DNA of 64,000 nt from NCBI GenBank assembly GCA_900540475.1, contig UQGG01000006.1, forward strand, positions 124,001 to 188,000, given 5' to 3'. Source of the stretch: an uncultured Robinsoniella sp. (GTDB lineage Bacteria > Bacillota > Clostridia > Lachnospirales > Lachnospiraceae). Below are positions 8,877-16,665 of this stretch, one piece after another. Position 1 is the stretch's first letter. Every line of letters starts with the position of its first letter. The translations under genes and the position numbers were made by a program. Below the pieces are notes generated by a model. The model was not told where the DNA came from and did not search any database. It saw nothing but the letters and a program-made list of their open reading frames with translations.

Positions 8877-11800
8877 ATGAAGAAAAAAACTTTTGCAATG
8901 ATTGGGGCACTTCTAATGCTTGCAGGCACATTGGGCGGGAGCGGATTCCATGTAAATGCTTCGTCAACCGAGGCAAAACAGATAACCGGGAACGGAGTAT
9001 CTGTGACATTTTCCCGGGATGAGGGGACGGTACAGTTATACCGTATAGATGCGAATGGGAACCAGACAGTAATGACCCAAAGCTCCCAGGTCTCCAGCCC
9101 GGTGGTGAAAGGGCAGGAAGTAAGGGATTTTTCGGACTTTCAATGTGAAGTACAGGAGAACGTAACCGGGGATGCGGGAGCGGGGAGCCGGATGACAATC
9201 ACCTCTGTTTCCAAAAATACAGGGCTTCAGAGGTCGGTAGTAATCGAAACCGTGGATGAGGTCAAAGGCCTGCTCCATATCAGCAGTTCTTATAAGGCAA
9301 TGGAAGAAGAGATAAATGCGGAGGAGTTTATTGACAGCAGATTCAGTCTGGATCATCCGTCAAATACGATGTGGAGTTATAATGGCGGAGGTGAGGGATC
9401 ACAGAGCTGGTATGATACACTGCAAAAAATAGATCTTACGGATGGTGAACGCTTCTACCGGGAAAATTTGCAGGATGATACTGCAGCAGGTATTCCGGTG
9501 GCGGATATCTATGGGGAACAGGGGGGAGTCACCGTGGGAGACGCCAGTGTAACCCGCAGACAGCTTTCCACGCCGGTAAATGAAAAAAACGGTTCCGTCG
9601 AAGTGTCTGTGAAACATCCGGGTACTGTCCTTGCCCTCCATGAGGAAACAAAAACCAGCCAGAGCTTTGTCAATGTACACAGCGGAGATTATTATATGGG
9701 GCTGCGGGGCTACTCCGATGGAATGAAACAGATTGGATTTACCACACTTTCCAGGGACCAGATACCGGAAAGCAGCTATGAACTCCGCTGGGAGAGCTGG
9801 GGATGGGAATTTGACTGGACAGTGGAACTTATTATCAATAAACTGGACGAGTTAAAGGAAATGGGCATTAAACAGATTACCCTGGATGACGGCTGGTATA
9901 ATGCAGCAGGCGAATGGGGGCTGAACAGCTGGAAGCTCCCCAATGGTGCGGCGGATATGCGTCGTTTAACGGATGCCATCCATGAAAGGGGGATGACTGC
10001 AGTATTGTGGTGGCGCCCCTGTGACGGAGGAAGAGAAGACAGCGCATTGTATCAGGAGCATCCAGAGTATTTTATTAAAAATCAGGACGGCAGCTTAGGA
10101 AAGCTGGCTGGTCCGGGACAGTTTAATAGTTTTCTGGGCAGCTGCGGTTATGCACTGTGCCCGTTGTCAGAAGGAGCAGTGCAGAGCCAGGTTGATTTTA
10201 TTAACCGCGCGATGAATGACTGGGGATTTGACGGGTTTAAAAGTGATTACGTCTGGAGCCTGCCAAAGTGTTACAGCCAGGAACACCGCCACGCCCGCCC
10301 GGAAGAATCCACAGAGCAGCAGGCACAGTTCTACCGGGCAGTCTATGAGGCGATGACAGCAAATAACCCGGATGCTTTTCACCTTCTCTGCAACTGTGGA
10401 ACGCCTCAGGATTTCTATTCCCTTCCCTATGTAACCCAGGTTCCCACAGCCGATCCTACCTCTGTAGACCAGACCAGAAGAAGGGTCAAGGCATATAAAG
10501 CATTGTGCGGGGATTATTTCCCGGTTACCACCGACCATAACGAAGTCTGGTATCCGTCTACCGTAGGAACGGGCGCCATTTTAATTGAAAAACGCGACCT
10601 GTCAGGATGGGAAGAAGAGGAGTATGCCAAATGGCTTAAAATTGCACAGGAAAACGAATTGTATAAAGGCACGTTTATCGGGGATTTATACAGCTATGGA
10701 TACGATCCTTATGAAACTTATACGGTGGATAAAGATGGAGTCATGTACTATGCATTCTATAAGGACGGTAGTCGGTACCGTCCGGAGGGCAACCCGGATA
10801 TTGAATTAAAAGGTCTGGAAGATGGGAAGCTGTACCGCATTGTGGATTATGTAAATAATCTGGTGGTTGCCACAAATATAACCACCAGCAATGCCGTATT
10901 TTCTTACCCGTTCAGCGATTATTTATTAGTAAAAGCAGTGGAAATCAGCGAACCGGATACAGAAGGCCCGGGGCCTGTACCGGATCCCGTGGGGACAGTA
11001 ACGGTGGAAGAGAATGCCCCCGAACTGGAATATTCGGGAAATTGGGTCAGAGAGGAAAATGAAGGGTACCATGGAGGCGGCGCCTGCTACACAAAGGAAG
11101 CAGAAGCATCTGTAGAATTAGAGTTTTACGGAACCGGTGCTGCCTGGTATGGACAGCATGACGTTAACTTTGGCACTGCCCGGATATCTATCGATGGAAC
11201 ATATGTGCAGACCGTATCCTGTATGGGAGCACCCGGAATTAACATCAAACTGTTCGAAGTCAGCGATTTGAAGCTGGGTTCACACAGGATCAGAATAGAG
11301 TGTGAGACCCCGGTAATCGACATAGACAGACTGACCTATACCAAAGGAGAAGAGATTCCGTCTAAATTAAAGACAGGAGATCTCCGGGCACTGGCAGATC
11401 TTGCAAATAAGTACGATATGAGCAGCTTTGAAGACGGCAGTTACAAAGACCAGATGGGGGTATCCTTAGTTCGGGCAAACCAGCTTCTGGCAGCAGATAA
11501 CGTAACCCAGAGTGCTGTAAATGAAGAGCAGAAGTACCTTCTGAATGCCATGTTGAAATTAAGAAAAAAAGTACATAAGGACTGGATCGGACTTTCGGGG
11601 CCGACACCCGGGGAAATACCAACGGAGGACATCAGCAGAGAAAATCTTGCAAAAGTCATTGCCTATACAGAACAACTGGAAAAGGATCGGATCATCCCGG
11701 CTGTAAAAGAACAGCTGAGCACATCTTATGAACAGGCAGTTTCCATATCAGAACGCCAGGATGCATCCCAGGCGGAAATAGACAGGGCATGGTCAGCATT

Positions 11801-12650
11801 AATGAATGCAGTGCAATATAGCGGCTATACGCAGGGATCCAAAGAAAAGCTATCCGTATTGCTGGATGAATGTAAAAAAGTAGATACTGACATTTATAAA
11901 GACACAGCTGCTTTTCTGGCATCTTTAGAGGCAGCAGAGAAAGTGTATCAGGACGAAAATGCAATGGATGGGGAAATCGGCGACTGCATCGGACAGTTAC
12001 AAAATGCAAAGGAACAGCTGGAGTTAAAAGATCCGGTAAATCCGCCCAAACCGGACCCTGATCCGCAGCCAAAGCCAGACCCGTCACCAGGTCCCAACCC
12101 TAACCCGATTCTAAAAAAGCCAGAACAGGTAGCAGGGGTAAAGGTAAAAGCAGAGACGGCGTCTCTGACGGTTTCCTGGAAGAAACTGCATAATGCCAAA
12201 TCTTACAAGGTGTATATCTATAAAAGCGGCAAATGGCGTCTGGCTGGAAAGACCACAAAGACAACCTATAAAATAAAGAAACTGGCATCCGGAACCAGAT
12301 ACACAATAAAAGTAGCTGCAGTCAATAAATCCGGACAGGGTAAATATTCCCAGCAGGTATATACGGCAGCGAAACCTGAAAAAGTGAAATTAAAATCAGT
12401 CAGCAGGTACCGTACCACAAAAGTAAGGTTAAACTACGGAAAAGTAAAAGCAGGCGGATATGAAATCTGGATGAAGGATGGAAATCACGCTTATAAAAAA
12501 GCAGGTACCAGTTCAAAGACAACAGCAGTAAAAGGCGGATTAAAAAAAGGAAAAACATACTACTTTAAAATCAGAGCTTATGTTAAGAACAAAAATAAGG
12601 TGATTTACGGCAGTTTTTCCAATGTAAAGAAGTATAAAAGAGTACTATAA
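8877..12650 (+). CDS. Secreted GH36-like alpha-galactosidase / alpha-N-acetylgalactosaminidase, multidomain
   Basis: About 1257 residues from the ATG at 8877 (GAAAGGAA site upstream). Order: signal peptide 1-29; N-terminal beta domain ~30-297; TIM-barrel catalytic domain ~298-685 with clan GH-D features, ITLDDGWYN (D337, D338), AVLWWRPCD and GFKSDYVW, where D457 is the likely nucleophile; a binding-like module ~708-825 (GTGAAWYGQHDVNFGTARI) related to the one in the GH98 protein; FIVAR-like helical repeats ~832-1052; a Pro-Lys-Asp linker; two basic FN3-like modules. GH36 enzymes remove terminal alpha-Gal or alpha-GalNAc. Next to GH98 a blood-group or mucin substrate is likely, but Gal versus GalNAc preference cannot be read from sequence. 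No wall anchor is visible. Confidence 0.78.
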   Translation: MKKKTFAMIGALLMLAGTLGGSGFHVNASSTEAKQITGNGVSVTFSRDEGTVQLYRIDANGNQTVMTQSSQVSSPVVKGQEVRDFSDFQCEVQENVTGDAGAGSRMTITSVSKNTGLQRSVVIETVDEVKGLLHISSSYKAMEEEINAEEFIDSRFSLDHPSNTMWSYNGGGEGSQSWYDTLQKIDLTDGERFYRENLQDDTAAGIPVADIYGEQGGVTVGDASVTRRQLSTPVNEKNGSVEVSVKHPGTVLALHEETKTSQSFVNVHSGDYYMGLRGYSDGMKQIGFTTLSRDQIPESSYELRWESWGWEFDWTVELIINKLDELKEMGIKQITLDDGWYNAAGEWGLNSWKLPNGAADMRRLTDAIHERGMTAVLWWRPCDGGREDSALYQEHPEYFIKNQDGSLGKLAGPGQFNSFLGSCGYALCPLSEGAVQSQVDFINRAMNDWGFDGFKSDYVWSLPKCYSQEHRHARPEESTEQQAQFYRAVYEAMTANNPDAFHLLCNCGTPQDFYSLPYVTQVPTADPTSVDQTRRRVKAYKALCGDYFPVTTDHNEVWYPSTVGTGAILIEKRDLSGWEEEEYAKWLKIAQENELYKGTFIGDLYSYGYDPYETYTVDKDGVMYYAFYKDGSRYRPEGNPDIELKGLEDGKLYRIVDYVNNLVVATNITTSNAVFSYPFSDYLLVKAVEISEPDTEGPGPVPDPVGTVTVEENAPELEYSGNWVREENEGYHGGGACYTKEAEASVELEFYGTGAAWYGQHDVNFGTARISIDGTYVQTVSCMGAPGINIKLFEVSDLKLGSHRIRIECETPVIDIDRLTYTKGEEIPSKLKTGDLRALADLANKYDMSSFEDGSYKDQMGVSLVRANQLLAADNVTQSAVNEEQKYLLNAMLKLRKKVHKDWIGLSGPTPGEIPTEDISRENLAKVIAYTEQLEKDRIIPAVKEQLSTSYEQAVSISERQDASQAEIDRAWSALMNAVQYSGYTQGSKEKLSVLLDECKKVDTDIYKDTAAFLASLEAAEKVYQDENAMDGEIGDCIGQLQNAKEQLELKDPVNPPKPDPDPQPKPDPSPGPNPNPILKKPEQVAGVKVKAETASLTVSWKKLHNAKSYKVYIYKSGKWRLAGKTTKTTYKIKKLASGTRYTIKVAAVNKSGQGKYSQQVYTAAKPEKVKLKSVSRYRTTKVRLNYGKVKAGGYEIWMKDGNHAYKKAGTSSKTTAVKGGLKKGKTYYFKIRAYVKNKNKVIYGSFSNVKKYKRVL

Positions 12651-12659
12651 AATTCAAAA

Positions 12660-12712
12660 GCGGCGTGCAGGAAAAATGATGATCCCCTGTGCGCCGCGTA
12701 TTGTATTTTCAC
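12660..12712. terminator. Hairpin terminator between convergent genes
   Basis: A 12-bp stem with two G-U pairs (12660-12671 with 12686-12697) is followed by a T-rich stretch. It separates the plus-strand GH36-like gene from the minus-strand cyclophilin gene. Confidence 0.65.
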
Positions 12713-12729
12713 TATAATAAGAAATCAGA

Positions 12730-13473
12730 TCAATCAACTACCTTAATGCTCTCAATGGTAGGCTGGTCTTCCGGATTTACCGTTCCGTTACTATCCTGAA
12801 CCTTTGTATCTTCACAGATCTTATCAACAATTTCCATTCCCTCAGTTACATAACCAAATACCGCATAATCACCGTCTAAGAAGTCACTGTCTTCGTGTAC
12901 GATAAAGAACTGGGAGCTGGCACTGTCCATATCCTGGGAGCGTGCCATAGAGATTGCGCCTCTGGTATGCTTCAGGGGATTTTCAACGCCGTTATTGGAA
13001 AATTCACCTTTTATTGTCTCATCAGAACCACCCATGCCGGTTCCCTCCGGGTCACCGCCCTGGATCATAAATCCGCTGATAATGCGATGGAAAGTAAGAT
13101 TGTCATAGAACCCGCTCTTAGCCAGATTCACAAAATTTGTTACGGAAATAGGAGCATTGTCCGCATCTAACTCTACTTTGATGGTACCGTAGTCCTTCAC
13201 CGTAATCTCTACGTGATGCTTGCCGGAGAGTAAGGTTGAATCAGCAGAAGCATCGGCTTCAGTGGTTTTGGTGGTATCAGCTGAGGCGGATTCGGAAGCA
13301 GTAGTTTCGGATTCGCTGGCTGCTTTTGTTGTTTCTGTTTCACTGGACTTCACTGTTTCTGTCTGTGCGGCAGTACTGCTTTGCGTCTCAGTTGCGGAAT
13401 CCTTTTGCCCGCATCCTGTGAAAACAGCGGCAGCAAGTAATAGAGCGCCCAGCATAATAAATGGTTTTCTCAT
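12730..13473 (-). CDS. Cyclophilin-type peptidyl-prolyl cis-trans isomerase lipoprotein
   Basis: A 247-residue lipoprotein: signal peptide with lipobox FTGC (C21), then a Ser/Thr/Glu-rich linker to ~80, then the cyclophilin domain ~85-245. Family motifs include NFVNLAKSGFYDNLTFHRII, FMIQGGDPEGTGMGG and SQFFIVH, covering the catalytic FHR and the FxxQGGD loop. It should act outside the membrane on folding of exported proteins, which fits a strain secreting very large enzymes. A TATAAT-like -10 lies upstream; the 130-nt gap from the sigma factor gene suggests a separate promoter. Confidence 0.92.
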   Translation of the reverse strand: MRKPFIMLGALLLAAAVFTGCGQKDSATETQSSTAAQTETVKSSETETTKAASESETTASESASADTTKTTEADASADSTLLSGKHHVEITVKDYGTIKVELDADNAPISVTNFVNLAKSGFYDNLTFHRIISGFMIQGGDPEGTGMGGSDETIKGEFSNNGVENPLKHTRGAISMARSQDMDSASSQFFIVHEDSDFLDGDYAVFGYVTEGMEIVDKICEDTKVQDSNGTVNPEDQPTIESIKVVD

Positions 13474-13602
13474 AATATAAACTTGTCCTTTCTCTAATTG
13501 ATTGTACGCGTAATATTATAGTACATAAAACCATATAAAGTAAATAGAAAACAAGAATAATCAGAAAATGTAACGAGCGTGTTTGTAGATTCAACCGTAC
13601 CA

Positions 13603-14133
13603 TCACCACACCATACAGGATTCCAACAGTTCCAGATCAGCGGATTTACGTATACTGGCTATTGCCCTCTGGTGAATGGTTCCCACGGTACTGGGATGAA
13701 TGCCTGTCACAGAAGAAATCCTGCGGTTAGTCATTCCGTAATAATACTTCAGGATCAAAACAATCTGCTGCCGCCTGGTAAGCCTGGACAGGGTATGATA
13801 CAGTTCTTTGTATGTATCCTTCGTATTCTGGCGGTACTGTTCCCCAAAACTGACAAATAAAATATGAGACTGGGAATCCAGGTTTACATGTACTTTGCGG
13901 GCACGGTAGTAGTCTATCAGGGTATGTTGGGCAATACGGAAGATCCAGGTGTTTAAGGATGCTTTTGTACGGTCGAAATGCCTCAGGTTGAGCATTACTT
14001 TCAGGAAAATATCCCCGGTAATATCTTCTGATATTTCTTTATGCACAATGCGGTAATAAACGTAATGATATATTTTTGGAAAATATTCTCTATAGACTTG
14101 ATCAAAATTGAGGTATTCTGTCTTCTCCGTCAA
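13603..14133 (-). CDS. RNA polymerase sigma factor, ECF type
   Basis: A 176-residue sigma-70 family factor. Region 2 lies at ~10-80 (YFPKIYHYVYYRIV, TWIFRIAQHTLIDYYR) and region 4 at ~110-165 (YHTLSRLTRRQQIVLILKYY, HPSTVGTIHQRAIASIRK); sigma-1 and sigma-3 regions are missing, as in ECF sigmas. The start is a TTG with GGGGAGG 7 nt upstream. No recognisable anti-sigma gene sits beside it; its neighbours are a cyclophilin gene downstream and a two-component pair upstream. Its regulon is unknown, though envelope or secretion stress would suit the context. Confidence 0.85.
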   Translation of the reverse strand: MTEKTEYLNFDQVYREYFPKIYHYVYYRIVHKEISEDITGDIFLKVMLNLRHFDRTKASLNTWIFRIAQHTLIDYYRARKVHVNLDSQSHILFVSFGEQYRQNTKDTYKELYHTLSRLTRRQQIVLILKYYYGMTNRRISSVTGIHPSTVGTIHQRAIASIRKSADLELLESCMVW

Positions 14134-14206
14134 TGTTATTCCTCCCCTATTTTATAATTACAATTAAGCAGTTTATAATTATATTATAAGGGAAAGAAAT
14201 GATTCA

Positions 14207-14237
14207 GATTTTCAAAAAAGTTTCAAAGTTTTGAAAC
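14207..14237 (-). terminator. Terminator of the two-component operon
   Basis: Read on the minus strand, an 8-bp perfect stem (14230-14237 with 14220-14227, 2-nt loop) is followed by CTTTTTTG. It separates the histidine kinase gene from the sigma factor gene. Confidence 0.65.
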
Positions 14238-14287
14238 AACATAATGGAAACAACGGTAATGGAGATAACTGCGATAACCTGCTTAAG

Positions 14288-15577
14288 TCATACTGGTGCA
14301 AGCGTGAAATAAAAGACTGAGCCGCCCCCGGGGTTATCTTCCACCCATATTTTACCCTGATGAAGACGGATAATTTCACTGGCAATACATAGCCCGAGAC
14401 CAAAATGCTCTCTGTCTTTGCGAGCCTGGTCAGCCCTAAAAAAGCGCAGAAAAATCTTTTGCTTCAGCTCATCCGGAACGCCGTAACCCTGATCCGCAAC
14501 CCAAAGTTTCAGTTTGCCGTCGGTCAGACCGATACTCAGAGTTATGGAACTGCCCTCAGAAGAATAGCTCATTGCATTATTCAGCAAAATGGTAAGCACC
14601 TGTTCAATTCGCTGCCTGTCACAGCAGCATTGGGGAAGGGGATCCTCTGGCAGGCTGATATGCAGAGACATGCCCCTGTTCCTTACTAAGGAGCTGTATT
14701 TTTCATAGACATCCAGTAACAGAGTATCCAGCTGTGTATCTTCAAAACGGACTGACCAGGATTGGTTATCGGCATTTGCCAGCGTCAGCATGTCATCAAT
14801 CAGACGTTTCATACGGCTGCCCTCACTTTCAATTGCTTCATAGAAACCGGGCATGTCTTCTTCATCGGCTGCTTTTAAAGCAGTGACGCTGGCGAGCATG
14901 ACCGAAAGGGGAGAACGAAGCTCATGGGAGGCGGCGGCTACAAATTGCACCTGCTGTTTCCGGTTCTCTTCAATTGGTGAGAGCATCTGTCCGGTAAATT
15001 TTCTGGCAAAGAGAAACAATAATAAAATAGCAGTGATGTCAATGCAGAGAAATGTCAGGCGCAGCTGAAAGATCTGTGTGAACAGCTGGGAACGGTCAAA
15101 CAAAATGACAGCGCATAATATACCGGTTGAATTAGGCAGGGAAGCCACGGATACATAATATTTTTTGCTTTCAAAGGAGATGCCGAAGTTCAGGTATTTT
15201 ACCATTCTCCTGGATACTGGAGGGTTTTCAATATCGAACTGATAATCATTTTTTGCAGTCTGGTATGCGGTGTCAATCAGGCCCTTCTGCCAGGAGGCCT
15301 CACCCATTTGGTTTTGAAACAGCGGCGTTCCTTTTTCATAAAGTGCAATGGTATAATAGCGGTTATCAGCCAGGCGCATGAGTTTCTCGTGGTCAATGAT
15401 ATTCTGTCCGTCCAGATAGGTCAGGATTGCATTTTGATTTTTATCAAAGACAGAGGACTCGTTTTTCGTTAAGAGGTTTTCAAACACGAACAGCCCGGCA
15501 AGGGACATCACAATCAGGATTGCGCTGGTGACAAGCGTATTAAAAAGAGTCATTTTTAAATGGATTTTATGAAACAT
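14288..15577 (-). CDS. Sensor histidine kinase (OmpR-system partner)
   Basis: A 429-residue membrane kinase. Two membrane segments (~12-34 and ~165-190) flank an extracytoplasmic sensor loop. The dimerisation/phosphoacceptor motif AASHELRSPLSVM holds H218; the ATPase domain shows NNAMSYSSEGSS (N box), DQGYGVP (G1), FLRFFRADQAR (F) and FGLGLCIASEI (G2). Its ATG immediately follows the TGA of the response regulator gene, a tightly coupled arrangement. The signal is unknown. Its most obvious target is the divergent lipoprotein gene, whose upstream region carries tandem repeats. Confidence 0.9.
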   Translation of the reverse strand: MFHKIHLKMTLFNTLVTSAILIVMSLAGLFVFENLLTKNESSVFDKNQNAILTYLDGQNIIDHEKLMRLADNRYYTIALYEKGTPLFQNQMGEASWQKGLIDTAYQTAKNDYQFDIENPPVSRRMVKYLNFGISFESKKYYVSVASLPNSTGILCAVILFDRSQLFTQIFQLRLTFLCIDITAILLLFLFARKFTGQMLSPIEENRKQQVQFVAAASHELRSPLSVMLASVTALKAADEEDMPGFYEAIESEGSRMKRLIDDMLTLANADNQSWSVRFEDTQLDTLLLDVYEKYSSLVRNRGMSLHISLPEDPLPQCCCDRQRIEQVLTILLNNAMSYSSEGSSITLSIGLTDGKLKLWVADQGYGVPDELKQKIFLRFFRADQARKDREHFGLGLCIASEIIRLHQGKIWVEDNPGGGSVFYFTLAPV

Positions 15578-16249
15578 TCAGGCCTCCAGACGATATCCGA
15601 TCCCCCGGATCGTTTTAATGGTAAGACAGCTGTTTACGGTACGCAGGCGCCTTCTTAAAAAATGAATATAATTATCCAGGTTGCCATCCTCTATTTCCGC
15701 ATCCGGTCCCCACACCTTTACCAGCAGGAGCATGCGGGTCAGAACCCGGTTGGGATTTTTTAAAAATACTTCCATCAGTTCCCCTTCTCTTTTGGAAAGG
15801 GAGCAGGACAGGTTATCTTTGTATAATACTTTTTCGAGGGTGTGAAAAGTCACATCGCTACAGGTAATATTCTGGACGATTTCTATGTTTCTGGGGCGGC
15901 GGCTGATGCAGCGGATTCTTGCCATGAGTTCTTCGTAAGCAATAGGTTTTACAATGTAATCATCAGCGCCTGTATCTAGTCCCTGGACCCGGTCGTGGAT
16001 TTCTCCAAGGGCAGTCACCAATATAACCGGGGTCGTGCTGCCGGATTCCCTTAACCTGGAAAGCAGCGTGGTTCCGCTCATGGATGGCAGCATCCGGTCT
16101 AAAAGTATCAGGTCATGGGCGTTCTGATAAGCCAGATAAAGCCCGTCTTCCCCGTTATGGCAGATATCCACATAAAAACCCTCTTTTTTTAACTTGTAGG
16201 AAAGTGACTGGCATAGTTTAACATCATCGTCAATAATCAAAATTCGCAT
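15578..16249 (-). CDS. OmpR/PhoB-family response regulator
   Basis: A 223-residue protein. The receiver domain ~1-115 has the acidic pocket DDD (residues 7-9), phospho-acceptor D51 in LILLDRMLP, and K in YIVKPIAYEEL. The winged-helix output domain ~125-222 has the typical LSKREGELMEVFLKN and TIKTIRGIGYRLE. It is translated with the kinase that follows. Divergent from the gene at 16666, it probably binds the 11-bp direct repeats at 16484-16505 and perhaps its own promoter. Confidence 0.92.
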   Translation of the reverse strand: MRILIIDDDVKLCQSLSYKLKKEGFYVDICHNGEDGLYLAYQNAHDLILLDRMLPSMSGTTLLSRLRESGSTTPVILVTALGEIHDRVQGLDTGADDYIVKPIAYEELMARIRCISRRPRNIEIVQNITCSDVTFHTLEKVLYKDNLSCSLSKREGELMEVFLKNPNRVLTRMLLLVKVWGPDAEIEDGNLDNYIHFLRRRLRTVNSCLTIKTIRGIGYRLEA

Positions 16250-16442
16250 GTTGTAAGGCTCCTTTATTTATCACTCAATCCCTTCATCCGGGATAATCTT
16301 CTATGAACTGTGAAGTACATCTGTAAAACAATTATCAAACACAATTATCAAACACACTCCAGAGTGTATTCGAAAATGCATACCTCTCACCTGCACGCCC
16401 CATTTCACGGTATATGAGCTCCAATTCAATAATCTTTTGACC

Positions 16443-16471
16443 ATTATAACATATGAATGATTCATTTTGTC
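16443..16471 (-). promoter_or_regulatory. Candidate promoter of the response regulator with a palindrome in its spacer
   Basis: On the minus strand a consensus TATAAT (16443-16448) lies 17 nt from GACAAA (16466-16471), a poor -35. The spacer contains the 13-bp palindrome ATGAATGATTCAT (16453-16465), well placed for a repressor or an activator compensating for the -35. Confidence 0.4.
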
Positions 16472-16483
16472 GGTTTAACAGAA

Positions 16484-16550
16484 ATTAGAGATTAATTAGA
16501 GATTAGATAAAGGGTTTTTAGAGGCAGTGCAAAAATGTCTGTGTTATAAT
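16484..16550 (+). promoter_or_regulatory. Tandem 11-bp repeats and -10 element upstream of the propeller lipoprotein
   Basis: ATTAGAGATTA occurs twice back to back (16484-16494 and 16495-16505). A perfect TATAAT follows at 16545-16550 with no good -35. Direct repeats of 11-bp period ahead of a -35-poor promoter are the usual arrangement for PhoB/OmpR-type activators, and such a regulator is encoded just across this interval. The rest of the 416-base gene-free interval shows nothing else definite. Confidence 0.5.
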
Positions 16551-16665
16551 GATTTTGCAGGTAAGAAAAAAGTATATGTTAGTATGCCTGGGCAAATTTC
16601 CTGCAAAGTGGGGCGTGTAAATAAGAGAAAATGAATATCAGGTACGCACCAGGAAAGGATTGACA

